Positions 35,629 through 44,042 of a DNA stretch of 64,000 nucleotides are shown here, in pieces. How positions within the stretch are numbered: position 1 is the first letter of the stretch; each line of letters begins with the position of its first letter. The notes below the pieces were generated by a model that made no database searches, was not told the DNA's origin, and saw only the letters and a program-made list of their open reading frames with translations. This DNA is from Bacteroidota bacterium. Lineage in GTDB: Bacteria; Bacteroidota; Bacteroidia; B-17B0; Aurantibacillaceae. The stretch lies in the NCBI GenBank assembly GCA_030692515.1, contig JAUXZS010000024.1, positions 372,001-436,000 of the forward strand. Reading direction: 5' to 3'. The translations under genes were made by a program, and so were the position numbers.

Positions 35629-37872
35629 ATGACTAAACCTCAATTGCTTTTTAAGTGGTTATATAAGGAAAAAACCATTATATATAAAATTTACCTTTTA
35701 GCTATTTTACAGGGCTTAATGTATCTTGCAATTCCTTTGGGCATTCAGGGTATTGTTACCTTTATAATGGCCGGAAGTTTCTCGGCCTCACTAATTTTAC
35801 TAAGTTGTATAACGATTGTAGTAATAATTTTTATCGGAATTTTTCAATTGTGGCAAATGCGAATTAACGAAACTCTACACCAAAAAATTTTTGGCGACTT
35901 AGTTAGCAAGATTAATGGCTTTATAGAAAAAAATGAGCCTTCACCCCAAATGCTCACAAAGCTCAATAAATTTTTTGAAGTTGTTATCCTCCAAAAGGGG
36001 ATTAGTAAAATATTACTAGACTTTTCCTTTTCAATCATAAGCATCATTTTTGGTTTGCTATTACTGTCTGCATACAGCACATGGTTTTTAATTTTCACTA
36101 TTTTATTATGCGCCACCTTCTATTTTATCATTAGATATTATGGTAAGAAAGGGGTTGAAACAAACGTTCAGACATCCAATGAAAAGTATAAATTAATAGA
36201 ATGGTTTCAGGAAAATTCTATCGGGAAACAAAACCAAAATGTAACCGATGGAACAGATATAAACTTAAAAAATTATTTTACTAACAGAAAAAATCATTAC
36301 GCCATTTTAGAAACGCAGTTTAAGGGGATAATTATATTTAAGATTGTTTTTATTGGCTTACTCTTGTTCTTTGGTGCTTACCTTGTACAAAATGGAGACT
36401 TAAATATTGGGCAATTTATCTCGTCAGAAATCATCATCTTTTTGGTAATTAATTCTGTAGAAAAATTAGTTGGAAGCTTAAACATATTTTATGATATCAT
36501 TACTGCTCTATATAAAATCGAAAGCATTTTTGGAGGTAATAAGGAGTTTTCTATTCTTGAATCTAAAAATGGGGGCTTAAAAAGTTTATCTCATATATAT
36601 GTAAAACCGTATTCCAAAAAAATAAAAAAATCTTTAGCTGCATTGTTTATTACTGGTTTTATTATACTTCTAATGCCCTGGACACAAAACGTAAGTTCAG
36701 ATGGTAACGTAAGCACCCTTAATCCAGAAAACAGGCCTCAGGCAATTACCTCACGTATAGCGGGTAGGATTGAAAAATGGTATATTCATGAGGGAGATTT
36801 TGTTCACAAAAATGATACTATTGCATTTATATCCGAAATAAAGGATGACTATGTAGATCCACAATTAATTAGCCGTTCTGAATCTATTATCAAAGCGAAA
36901 GAAACAACCATAAAATCTTACGAGGATAAAATAAATGCTGTTGATTCTCAAATTGACGCATTAAATAAATCCCTATTATTAAAAATGGCTCAAGGACGAA
37001 ATAAAATAATTCAAGCTAAAATAAAAATAACAACAGATAGTATTGAGGCAAATACATCAACTAGTAATTTTAAAGTTGCAGAAGAGCAATTAAGGCGCTA
37101 TGAAGAATTAATGAGTAAGGGTGTTATTTCTAAAACAGAACTTGAAAATAGACGAGTAAAAGTACAGGATGCATTGGCTAGCAAAGCGTCTGCAGATAAT
37201 AAATATATCTCCTCGAAAAATGAATTACTGAATTATGAAATAGAATTAAACTCAATTCAACAAGATTTTCAGGAAAAGTTAATGAAAACTGAGTCAGATA
37301 AATTCTCATCACTTTCGCTTTTATATGAAGGTGAAGGATCATTAACAAAATTACAAAATCAACTCGCAAATTACAGTATGCGAAAAGGTTTTTATTATGT
37401 TTTAGCGCCACAAGATGGGTATATTGCAAAAACAAACGTTCAGGGAATTGGCGAAATAGTAAAAGAAGGTGCGGCTTTGTGCAGTATTGTTCCAATACAA
37501 GATGAACAAGCGGTGGAACTATATGTTAGCCCTGTTGATTTACCGCTTATTCAAAAAGGGCAAAAAGTTCAATTGCAGTTTGATGGTTGGCCAGCATTTG
37601 TTTTTTCTGGGTGGCCCGGGATAAGCTATGGCACATATTCAGCAGAAATTGTAGCATTTGACAAAGTACTTTCTGACAATAAAAAATTTAGGGTACTTGC
37701 AAAGAATGTTGGTGAAAAATGGCCAGAAGCCATCCAAATTGGTGGTGGTGTTAAAGGCTTTGCACTCCTAAAAAATGTTCCCCTGTTTTATGAATTGTGG
37801 CGAATAGTTAACGGTTTTCCACCTGAGTTTTACAAAAGCGATAATTCTAAAAAGGAAGAAACTAAAAAATAA
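35629..37872 (+). CDS. ABC exporter membrane domain fused to HlyD-type adaptor, ATPase domain absent
   Basis: The 747-residue protein is continuous and combines two normally separate genes. Residues 1-300 are a type 1 ABC exporter transmembrane domain: five or six helices, LQGLMYLAIPLGIQGIVTFI, GDLNIGQFISSEIIIFLVIN and NIFYDIITALYKIESIF. At the point where the nucleotide-binding domain should begin (about residue 303), the sequence passes within 20 residues into the start of an HlyD-type membrane-fusion protein: LKSLSHIYVKPYSKKIKKSL, a membrane helix LFITGFIILLMPWTQNV, the lipoyl/hairpin region ITSRIAGRIEKWYIHEGDF, a long coiled coil (about 400-560), and FYYVLAPQDGYIAKTNVQGI. No Walker A, signature LSGGQ or Walker B motif exists anywhere in it. 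TolC follows 1 base after its stop. Either a deletion joined two genes or this is an unusual ATPase-less component. Confidence 0.85.
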   Translation: MTKPQLLFKWLYKEKTIIYKIYLLAILQGLMYLAIPLGIQGIVTFIMAGSFSASLILLSCITIVVIIFIGIFQLWQMRINETLHQKIFGDLVSKINGFIEKNEPSPQMLTKLNKFFEVVILQKGISKILLDFSFSIISIIFGLLLLSAYSTWFLIFTILLCATFYFIIRYYGKKGVETNVQTSNEKYKLIEWFQENSIGKQNQNVTDGTDINLKNYFTNRKNHYAILETQFKGIIIFKIVFIGLLLFFGAYLVQNGDLNIGQFISSEIIIFLVINSVEKLVGSLNIFYDIITALYKIESIFGGNKEFSILESKNGGLKSLSHIYVKPYSKKIKKSLAALFITGFIILLMPWTQNVSSDGNVSTLNPENRPQAITSRIAGRIEKWYIHEGDFVHKNDTIAFISEIKDDYVDPQLISRSESIIKAKETTIKSYEDKINAVDSQIDALNKSLLLKMAQGRNKIIQAKIKITTDSIEANTSTSNFKVAEEQLRRYEELMSKGVISKTELENRRVKVQDALASKASADNKYISSKNELLNYEIELNSIQQDFQEKLMKTESDKFSSLSLLYEGEGSLTKLQNQLANYSMRKGFYYVLAPQDGYIAKTNVQGIGEIVKEGAALCSIVPIQDEQAVELYVSPVDLPLIQKGQKVQLQFDGWPAFVFSGWPGISYGTYSAEIVAFDKVLSDNKKFRVLAKNVGEKWPEAIQIGGGVKGFALLKNVPLFYELWRIVNGFPPEFYKSDNSKKEETKK

Positions 37873-37873
37873 T

Positions 37874-39268
37874 ATGAAAAAGCTTTTTTTAAATTTTGTG
37901 CTTTTTTGCACCTCAGTCAGTTTTAGTCAAACTACTTTGCTGCCAGAATATAATGATTTTATTTCAGGAATATTACAGCACAATCCATTAGCTAAACGAG
38001 CAAATAACGAAAAGAAATACGCTGAACTTCAATTAAGGTCGTCCAGAGGAAATTACGATCCGATAGTAAGTGGAAATTACGATCAAAAACAATTTAACGG
38101 ATTAAACTATTTTACAACATTAAGTAGCGAAATAAAGCAACCAATATTTACCAACCAGTATCTGAAATTTGGATATGATTATGGTATTGGGCCATTCATT
38201 AATCCAGATCTTTACACTACCCCTCAGGGCTTGCCTTATTTGGGTTTAGAGGTTGGCGTTTTGCAAGGATTGGTTATTGATAAGAGACGAGCAGACGTAT
38301 TAAAATCTAAAGCATACTTAAATTACTATTCCGCAGAGCAACAAATTCAACTTAACAACCTTTTATTCGAATCCTCTCAACTTTATTTTGAATGGTTGTT
38401 TAGCGCAAAACAAATATCCTTAAATAACTACTTTATGACCGCCGCTAGAAAAAGATTAGAGGGTATAGAGCAACTAGCTATTGTTGGCGAGCGAGCAATT
38501 GTAGATACTATTGAAGCAGCCATATTTTACCAAACTCGATTATTGGATCTGCAAACTGCCTTAATGGATAATCAGAAAAGCAGCAACGACTTGTCAAGCT
38601 ATATATGGCAGAATGGTAATCCTTCTTTATTAAATAATAATTATAAGGCTATTGATAGTCTTGAAACATACTACAATAAAGCCAAAGTCGCATTGGCTGA
38701 AAACTTAAACTTGGCTAACGCACAAAATCCAATTTTATCGAAATATAATGCATTGCAAAATGTTTTAAATGTTGATGTAAGATTAAAAAGGGAAATGATT
38801 AAGCCAATTTTAAATGTTAAGTATAATTTTCTATCCAATAGTACTTCGGCAATTAATCCTGTGTTTACAAATAACAATTATAAATGGGGTTTAAACATGT
38901 CGTTTCCTTTGTTTCTAAGAAATTCGACCAATGATTACAAAATGGCAAATGTAATCTCTCAAAATAATAGTTTAGAACTTACAAATAAAACCAATGAATT
39001 AAATTTTAAAATAAATGCTCTGCAGCAAAACATTTCTATTTTAGCACAGCAACTTCTAAATTCAGAACGATCCGTAAATTATAGCAAAATTTTGTTAGAG
39101 GCCGAAAAACTAAAATTTGATAATGGCGAAAGCTCTTTATTTATGCTTAATACACGTGAGAATAAGTTATTAGAAACTGAATTAAAATTGGCTGAATACA
39201 AGTTAAAATTCATAAAAACAACTCTAAATATTATTTACTTAAATGGAAATTTGAATTATAAACTATGA
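37874..39268 (+). CDS. TolC family outer-membrane efflux protein
   Basis: The 464-residue protein has a signal peptide (MKKLFLNFVLFCTSVSFSQ) and the TolC pattern of two helical repeats. The first begins GILQHNPLAKRANNEKKYAELQLRSSRGNYDP. The second runs from NAQNPILSKYNALQNVLNVD to LEAEKLKFDNGESSLFMLNTREN, the conserved G-E-S-S-x-F motif. Strands such as WGLNMSFPLFLRN would form the outer-membrane barrel. It should form the exit duct for the adaptor half of the preceding protein. It starts 1 base after that gene and overlaps the next by 4 bases (ATGA), so translation is coupled across the operon. Confidence 0.9.
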   Translation: MKKLFLNFVLFCTSVSFSQTTLLPEYNDFISGILQHNPLAKRANNEKKYAELQLRSSRGNYDPIVSGNYDQKQFNGLNYFTTLSSEIKQPIFTNQYLKFGYDYGIGPFINPDLYTTPQGLPYLGLEVGVLQGLVIDKRRADVLKSKAYLNYYSAEQQIQLNNLLFESSQLYFEWLFSAKQISLNNYFMTAARKRLEGIEQLAIVGERAIVDTIEAAIFYQTRLLDLQTALMDNQKSSNDLSSYIWQNGNPSLLNNNYKAIDSLETYYNKAKVALAENLNLANAQNPILSKYNALQNVLNVDVRLKREMIKPILNVKYNFLSNSTSAINPVFTNNNYKWGLNMSFPLFLRNSTNDYKMANVISQNNSLELTNKTNELNFKINALQQNISILAQQLLNSERSVNYSKILLEAEKLKFDNGESSLFMLNTRENKLLETELKLAEYKLKFIKTTLNIIYLNGNLNYKL

Positions 39269-39564
39269 TTTTATTAGATATTATTTTAAGCGATGGGAAA
39301 AAAGCTGAAGAAATTTCTGCTTTTCTTATCGAAAAAAAATATGCGATGCAAACGCACATTGACACAAACACGATTTTAACGACCGATGGACAAAAGAAAA
39401 CTATCAGGTTATTTTTTATTACAAAAGCATTATTATATAGTACTATTGAACACGAAGTAAAAAAGAATTTTTATTTAGAAGGAATGATCATTTACGCATC
39501 ACCGATAAGCCATATCAACATTGAGTTTGCTGAGATGTTGCGAACCAATATTAAAGCCATATAA
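39265..39564 (+). CDS. CutA-like small protein (ferredoxin-like fold)
   Basis: The 99-residue protein shows the spacing of CutA1/PII-like trimers: MILLDIILSDGKKAEEISAF LIEKKYA for strand-helix, RLFFITKALLYSTIEHEVKK for the central strand-helix, and GMIIYASPISHINIEFAEML at the end. CutA1 normally carries W and E/H residues for metal response that I cannot place here, so I treat it as a distant relative. It overlaps the tolC stop by 4 bases. Such genes recur downstream of HlyD-TolC pairs in Bacteroidota as far as I remember. Function is unknown. Confidence 0.55.
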   Translation: MILLDIILSDGKKAEEISAFLIEKKYAMQTHIDTNTILTTDGQKKTIRLFFITKALLYSTIEHEVKKNFYLEGMIIYASPISHINIEFAEMLRTNIKAI

Positions 39565-39565
39565 A

Positions 39566-40150
39566 ATGAATAAACTATTTATAATTTTTCTAATTAGCGC
39601 TTTGAGCGCAACTGCTCAGGATGTGCATTCATCAAAAACGTATATCCAAACCTGTTATCATAATCAGCAATGCTTCTCACTTAATAATACAGCGTTAATT
39701 TTTTATAAACCCGATCAACATGAATTGATTATAGTAGTTGATTTCGCGAAATTTAAAATCGGGAACGATACTCTTGATGAATGGCTAGATGACTTGGATG
39801 ATTCAAAGCTTATTTTTAAGGGGCACTTAAATGCAGATAATCTTTTAAGCCTTACGCAACATAATTCTAAAGCCCAACTTGTTAATGGTATGATTAGTTT
39901 TAATGGGGTTACACATGCGCACACTATTGAATTAACACTATTTGAAATACCGAGAGAAGGAATGTTATTTAAAGACAATCAAAACGACTATTTTGATAGA
40001 ATAAATGCTAACCTACAATTTGGATTTTACCCAAAGGAGTTTAAAATAAATAAAAAACCTCATCATTTAAAGAAAAAAATAACACTGGCAGTATACAGAG
40101 GATACGTAAATCCTTTTAAGCAGGGCATGGAACACTGGATAACTAACTGA
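39566..40150 (+). CDS. YceI-like secreted protein
   Basis: The start is the ATG at 39566 (MNKLFIIFLISALSATAQ), 1 base after the preceding stop; the longer frame starting at 39521 would put 15 polar residues before the signal peptide and is rejected. The 194-residue product is beta-rich, with LIFYKPDQHELIIVVDFAKF, SKLIFKGHLNADN and MISFNGVTHAHTIELTLFEI. This matches the YceI lipocalin-like sequence rhythm (F-x-G-x-L ... G-x-x-x-x-x-G-x-T). YceI-like proteins bind isoprenoid or amphiphilic molecules in the periplasm. As the last gene of the efflux operon it may handle the exported compound (inference). Confidence 0.6.
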   Translation: MNKLFIIFLISALSATAQDVHSSKTYIQTCYHNQQCFSLNNTALIFYKPDQHELIIVVDFAKFKIGNDTLDEWLDDLDDSKLIFKGHLNADNLLSLTQHNSKAQLVNGMISFNGVTHAHTIELTLFEIPREGMLFKDNQNDYFDRINANLQFGFYPKEFKINKKPHHLKKKITLAVYRGYVNPFKQGMEHWITN

Positions 40151-40340
40151 TGAAAGTAATAAGTAAAGATTAACCTTTATGAGCACAAAATCACACTTTT
40201 GTCATTTTCCAACAACTCATTAAAATAGAAAATAAACCTTGTATTAGATTACATGAATATCAGCCAGAATTTCATATCTAAAATAACACCATTGAAATAT
40301 CTAATAAATTTAAATCCGACCTGACTAAAACTAATTAATA

Positions 40341-41264
40341 TTAATACTTATCGAACCAATCAAACTTTTCTTTAATAATTCTATGTTTTTCAGTTTTCAC
40401 GTATTTTAAATAAGCTTCAGCAACAGGCGAAAATTTTTTGTTCTTAAGCCAAATCAAATGCCAAGTAGTTTTTATGGGGAAATCCTTTAAGTTAACAATC
40501 TGCAAATCTTTATTTAATAGTTCATTTTTAATGCCAATTAGCGGCATAATAGAAAATCCCAAGCCTGCTATTACAGCTTGCTTTACGGCCTCGTTGGATG
40601 TTAATTCCATTTTTTTATGAATTGGCAATTTATTTTTTGCTATAAATTTTTCCATTACCACACGAGTACCAGAACCTTCTTCTCTAAAAATAATAGGTAG
40701 TTCATTAAATATTTTTTTATCATAAATACCTTTTTTAAATTTCCTCTCCATATTCCCAACCACATATAATTTATTTGGCATCAAATCTATTTTCTCAATT
40801 GGTAATTTTTTGGGTAAAACTGATACCAACGCAAAATCCACCTCATTATTTTCAAGGCTATTTATCACTTTACTCTTATTTGTTACATCAAGAATCAATT
40901 CAATCCCCGCCTGATTTTTTATAAATTCCGAAAGAAAATAAGGTATAATGTATTTTCCTGTAGAGACTGAAGAAATTTTTAATCTACCAGATAGATATCC
41001 TTTATGAGCCATTGTTTTGTTGTTGATTGCCGACATCTCGTTAACAATCCTTTCAGCCATTTCCAAAATTTCTTTTCCAAAATCAGTCACATAAAGCTGT
41101 CTTCCCTGAACTTCCGTTATAGGGATATCAAACTGATTCTGCAAGTTTTTTAGTTGAATTGAAACTGCCGGCTGTGTCATATTTAACTCCTCCGAAGCTT
41201 TAGTTATGCTTTTAAATTGTGCTACTTTTAAAAAAACCTGTAACTGATGTAAAGTGTAATGCAT
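40341..41264 (-). CDS. LysR family regulator, CbbR/CmpR-like
   Basis: The 307-residue protein has the LysR helix-turn-helix at its N-terminus (LHQLQVFLKVAQFKSITKAS, EELNMTQPAVSIQLKNLQNQ), followed by the two-lobed effector domain. GRLKISSVSTGKYIIPYFLS, IIFREEGSGTRVVMEKFI and VIAGLGFSIMPL resemble CbbR and CmpR regulators of CO2-fixation and bicarbonate genes more than the BenM/OxyR types. It is divergent from a nine-gene cluster that ends in a bicarbonate transporter, and a perfect palindrome lies in the 111-base gap. LysR proteins usually activate the divergent operon in response to a metabolite. The effector could be 2-oxoglutarate or another carbon signal, which is inference. Confidence 0.9.
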   Translation of the reverse strand: MHYTLHQLQVFLKVAQFKSITKASEELNMTQPAVSIQLKNLQNQFDIPITEVQGRQLYVTDFGKEILEMAERIVNEMSAINNKTMAHKGYLSGRLKISSVSTGKYIIPYFLSEFIKNQAGIELILDVTNKSKVINSLENNEVDFALVSVLPKKLPIEKIDLMPNKLYVVGNMERKFKKGIYDKKIFNELPIIFREEGSGTRVVMEKFIAKNKLPIHKKMELTSNEAVKQAVIAGLGFSIMPLIGIKNELLNKDLQIVNLKDFPIKTTWHLIWLKNKKFSPVAEAYLKYVKTEKHRIIKEKFDWFDKY

Positions 41265-41326
41265 TGATGATAGATATGTATTTTATTAATATGTAAATAT
41301 AACAATTATTAATTTTCTATTATTTT

Positions 41327-41349
41327 TTACATAAAAAATATTTATGTAA
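41327..41349. promoter_or_regulatory. Candidate LysR operator palindrome
   Basis: The arms TTACATAAA and TTTATGTAA form a perfect 9-bp inverted repeat around 5 bases. It fits the T-N11-A class of LysR sites and lies 27 bases before the start of the first gene of the divergent operon. The surrounding gap is nearly all A and T, so part of the symmetry could be chance. Confidence 0.5.
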
Positions 41350-41375
41350 TATATAAAATATATAAATAAAAATTA

Positions 41376-41636
41376 ATGAATTCAAATGCTGAATTTTGTA
41401 ATGTGAAAAGTAAAATACCACAAAACACAAAAACAATATTGAAGATATTTGTTTTAATATTAGGAGTTCTCGTCTCTTCTATCTTAATGCTTTTAAATTA
41501 TTTCAGTATTCTTAATATAAATCTTGAAGTTGTTTTTGCTCCTCTTGTAGTTATTGCTTTTCTAACCTATGGCGGTAAACTCTTCATTTATCTTTTAGTA
41601 AGCCCAATAACTAAATTAATTACAATTAAACCTTAA
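41376..41636 (+). CDS. Small two-helix membrane protein, first gene of the carbon-linked cluster
   Basis: I do not recognise this 86-residue protein. It has a polar N-terminus with one Cys (NSNAEFCNVKSKIPQ) and two hydrophobic helices (ILKIFVLILGVLVSSILMLL and VVFAPLVVIAFLTYGGKLFI), then a short basic tail. It opens the plus-strand cluster and ends 11 bases before the next membrane-protein gene, so the two may act together. No catalytic or binding motif is visible. Confidence 0.6.
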   Translation: MNSNAEFCNVKSKIPQNTKTILKIFVLILGVLVSSILMLLNYFSILNINLEVVFAPLVVIAFLTYGGKLFIYLLVSPITKLITIKP

Positions 41637-41647
41637 AACATACAATT

Positions 41648-42262
41648 ATGTCAAACTCAGAGCAAAAAACCATCACCCGATTAAATGCGTTACTAATAAT
41701 TTTAGCTACTATATCTGCTTGTATCATACTATTAAGTATTATCCTACATGTAAAACTAGTTGAATTAGAACATGATCTTGAGGATTTTGCTACTCATCAT
41801 TATTTTTTAACCGGATTTATTTCCTTGACCGTAATGTTAGTTTGCATTAGGCTTTATAATGATACCCCTGATAAAGTTTCATCATTTAATATATTAAAAA
41901 AACAAACACGTAACAAAAGGTTATTAAAAAAAATTGAACGTATTGAACAGTATAAAAAACAATTAAGATCTAAAATAGAAAATGCAAAGAGTAAAATTAT
42001 TGAGAAAGAAAATGTTGGTTCATTATCTTTTTTGCCAGATGATGTTCTTTTAACATTAGACGACTTGAAGCAACGCGAAAGCGATTTAAACAACGCCCTC
42101 AAATTAGGAAATACGTATAAGCATAAAGTCAAAATTTATTTTAAAGATACTGAGTCAAACAAACATTTAGAAACAACTATATGGCAAGTAGACAATCAAA
42201 ACATTGTATTAAAAAGCGGAATAGTCCTACCAGTTAAGAGTATTTATAAAGTTGAAATATAA
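41648..42262 (+). CDS. Membrane protein with cytoplasmic coiled coil
   Basis: The 204-residue protein has two N-terminal membrane helices (ALLIILATISACIILLSIIL and YFLTGFISLTVMLVCIRLY) separated by a short acidic loop with two His (LEDFATHHYF). A highly charged coiled coil follows (about residues 85-120; KQTRNKRLLKKIERIEQYKK). The C-terminal 45 residues form a small beta domain (YKHKVKIYFKDTESNKHLET, VLPVKSIYKVEI). I recognise no family. Its position between the LysR-facing end of the cluster and isocitrate dehydrogenase suggests a membrane-bound accessory role, but nothing in the sequence shows which. Confidence 0.6.
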   Translation: MSNSEQKTITRLNALLIILATISACIILLSIILHVKLVELEHDLEDFATHHYFLTGFISLTVMLVCIRLYNDTPDKVSSFNILKKQTRNKRLLKKIERIEQYKKQLRSKIENAKSKIIEKENVGSLSFLPDDVLLTLDDLKQRESDLNNALKLGNTYKHKVKIYFKDTESNKHLETTIWQVDNQNIVLKSGIVLPVKSIYKVEI

Positions 42263-42336
42263 TAACCAAACTAAAACCTAAACGCTTTAAAACACAAAAT
42301 AGATTCATTAATAAACAATAATTAAAAATAAAAAAT

Positions 42337-43773
42337 ATGACAAAAATCACAGTTGCAAAAGGAGATGGTATTGGTCCTGAAATAATGGACGCTACTCTAG
42401 AAATTATTTTAGCTGCAGGTGCTAAAATCGAAATTGATGAAATTGAAGTTGGTGAAAAAGTATACTTGGCAGGAAACACATCTGGTATCGCAAAAGAATC
42501 TTGGGATATTATTCGCAAAAACAAAGTATTCTTAAAAGCACCAATTACTACTCCACAAGGCGGTGGCTATAAAAGTTTAAATGTAACTACTCGCAAGTTT
42601 TTAGGTCTTTACTCCAATGTTCGTCCTTGCATGAGTCTTCATCCATTTGTAAAAACTAAACATCCCATAATGGATATAGTTATGATACGTGAGAATGAAG
42701 AAGATTTATATGCTGGTATTGAACACCAACAGACAGATGAAGTAGTGCAATGCTTAAAACTTATTAGCAGACCAGGTTGTGAAAAAATTATTCGTTATGC
42801 TTTTGAGTATGCAAAACAATACGGAAGAAAAAAAGTGACCTGCTTCACTAAAGATAATATTATGAAACAAACCGATGGTTTATTCCATCAAGTGTTTGAT
42901 GAGATAGCTTTACAATATCCTGAAATTGAAAACGAACATTGGATTATAGATATTGGTGCTGCAAAAATGGCGGATACTCCTGAGGTGTTTGATGTTATTG
43001 TTACTTTGAATTTATATGGTGATGTATTATCTGATGTGGCTGCTCAAATTGCAGGCTCTGTTGGATTAGCAGGCTCTGCAAACATTGGAGAAGAGTGCGC
43101 CATGTTTGAAGCCATTCATGGTTCAGCGCCAAGAAGGGCAAATCAAAATTTAGCAAATCCTTCTGGATTGTTACAAGGTGCTATTATGATGTTAAATCAT
43201 ATCGGTCAAACAGAGGTTGCAGAGAAAATCCAAAATGCTTGGTTAAAAACTATTGAAGATGGAATTCACACTTACGACATCTATAAAGATGGAATAAGTA
43301 AACAAAAAGTAGGAACCAAAGAATTTGCTCAAGCTATTATAAAAAACCTAGGCCATAAACCGCAAACATTAAAATCGGTTTCTTATGCTAAGGGCAAAGC
43401 CTTGAATTTACCTAAATATATAAGAAAGGAAGCTTCTAAAAAAGATTTATTAGGAGTTGATTTGTTTGTGCATTGGACAGGAACAGACCCAAATCAATTA
43501 GCTGAGAAAATTAAAGTGGTAGAGAATAACGGCATAAAATTGTCTATGATTACAAATAGAGGAATTAAAGTTTGGCCTGATGGTTTTAATGAAACTTTTT
43601 GCACCGATCATTGGAGATGCAGATTTAAACCAATGAATGATGCAGGAATTACTAAAGCGAATATTATTGAACTTTTAAAAATGGCCTTAAATGAAAATAT
43701 AGACGTGATAAAAACAGAAAATTTATATGCGTTTGATGGAAAGCCTGCGTATTCTTTAGGTCAGGGTCAATAA
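42337..43773 (+). CDS. icd: NADP-type isocitrate dehydrogenase with C-terminal domain
   Basis: The 478-residue protein is an isocitrate/isopropylmalate dehydrogenase fold of the Thermus/alpha-proteobacterial-type isocitrate group, which carries an extra C-terminal domain. Visible are VAKGDGIGPEIMDATLEI, the substrate loop QGGGYKSLNVTTRK (Ser80, Asn82, Arg86), SNVRP (Arg96), IREN (Arg118), EDLYAG (Tyr125), the metal-binding NLYGDVLSDVAAQIAGSVGL and the coenzyme loop EAIHGSAPRRANQNLANPSG. The C-terminal domain (about 365-478) begins KDLLGVDLFVHWTG and includes NRGIKVWPDG. It oxidatively decarboxylates isocitrate to 2-oxoglutarate in the TCA cycle and, in principle, can run in the carboxylating direction. 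It lies in a cluster with a bicarbonate transporter and a CbbR-like regulator, which makes a link to CO2 supply worth testing. Confidence 0.92.
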   Translation: MTKITVAKGDGIGPEIMDATLEIILAAGAKIEIDEIEVGEKVYLAGNTSGIAKESWDIIRKNKVFLKAPITTPQGGGYKSLNVTTRKFLGLYSNVRPCMSLHPFVKTKHPIMDIVMIRENEEDLYAGIEHQQTDEVVQCLKLISRPGCEKIIRYAFEYAKQYGRKKVTCFTKDNIMKQTDGLFHQVFDEIALQYPEIENEHWIIDIGAAKMADTPEVFDVIVTLNLYGDVLSDVAAQIAGSVGLAGSANIGEECAMFEAIHGSAPRRANQNLANPSGLLQGAIMMLNHIGQTEVAEKIQNAWLKTIEDGIHTYDIYKDGISKQKVGTKEFAQAIIKNLGHKPQTLKSVSYAKGKALNLPKYIRKEASKKDLLGVDLFVHWTGTDPNQLAEKIKVVENNGIKLSMITNRGIKVWPDGFNETFCTDHWRCRFKPMNDAGITKANIIELLKMALNENIDVIKTENLYAFDGKPAYSLGQGQ

Positions 43774-43799
43774 TTACTAACAATAAAAATAGTTAAAGC

Positions 43800-44042
43800 A
43801 TGAAAATACATTTAATTAAAGGGCAATTTACAAGCAAAGATGCCATTACAATTATTACTAAAATGATAGATGTAAAAATAAAATTTCAAGAAGAAAAAAT
43901 AAAGAGCTCCGATAACGAGGAGGATATAAAAATGCGTGAGAATCGAATCAAAACTTTACAGAAAGAATTATATGAATCTCGTAAACTCATCGAATTGAAG
44001 GGAGATACAGTTTCTATTGAAAGTGAAGTAAACTTAAATTAA
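43800..44042 (+). CDS. Small protein, paralogue of the next gene (80 aa)
   Basis: The sequence MKIHLIKGQFTSKDAITIIT KMIDVKIKFQEEKIKSS is followed by a charged helix (EEDIKMRENRIKTLQKELYE). It shares with the next protein the pattern L-I-x-G-x-F-x-x-x-x-A-x-x-I/L-x-x-x-I/V-x-x-KI-x-F, an overall length of 80-99 residues and a predicted helical hairpin. I recognise no named family. It follows isocitrate dehydrogenase by 26 bases and its stop overlaps the next start (TAATG), so the two are translationally coupled and may form a heteromer. Confidence 0.65.
   Translation: MKIHLIKGQFTSKDAITIITKMIDVKIKFQEEKIKSSDNEEDIKMRENRIKTLQKELYESRKLIELKGDTVSIESEVNLN

Noticed and set aside
35629-37872. A sequencing frameshift as the cause of the missing ATPase domain
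   Set aside because: A frameshift would leave the domain's coding sequence in another frame; the DNA between the two parts is only about 50 bases, so the domain is truly absent from the assembled sequence.
39521-39565. Upstream start for the YceI-like protein
   Set aside because: It would put a Cys-rich polar stretch before the signal peptide and overlap the CutA-like gene; the ATG at 39566 is cleaner.
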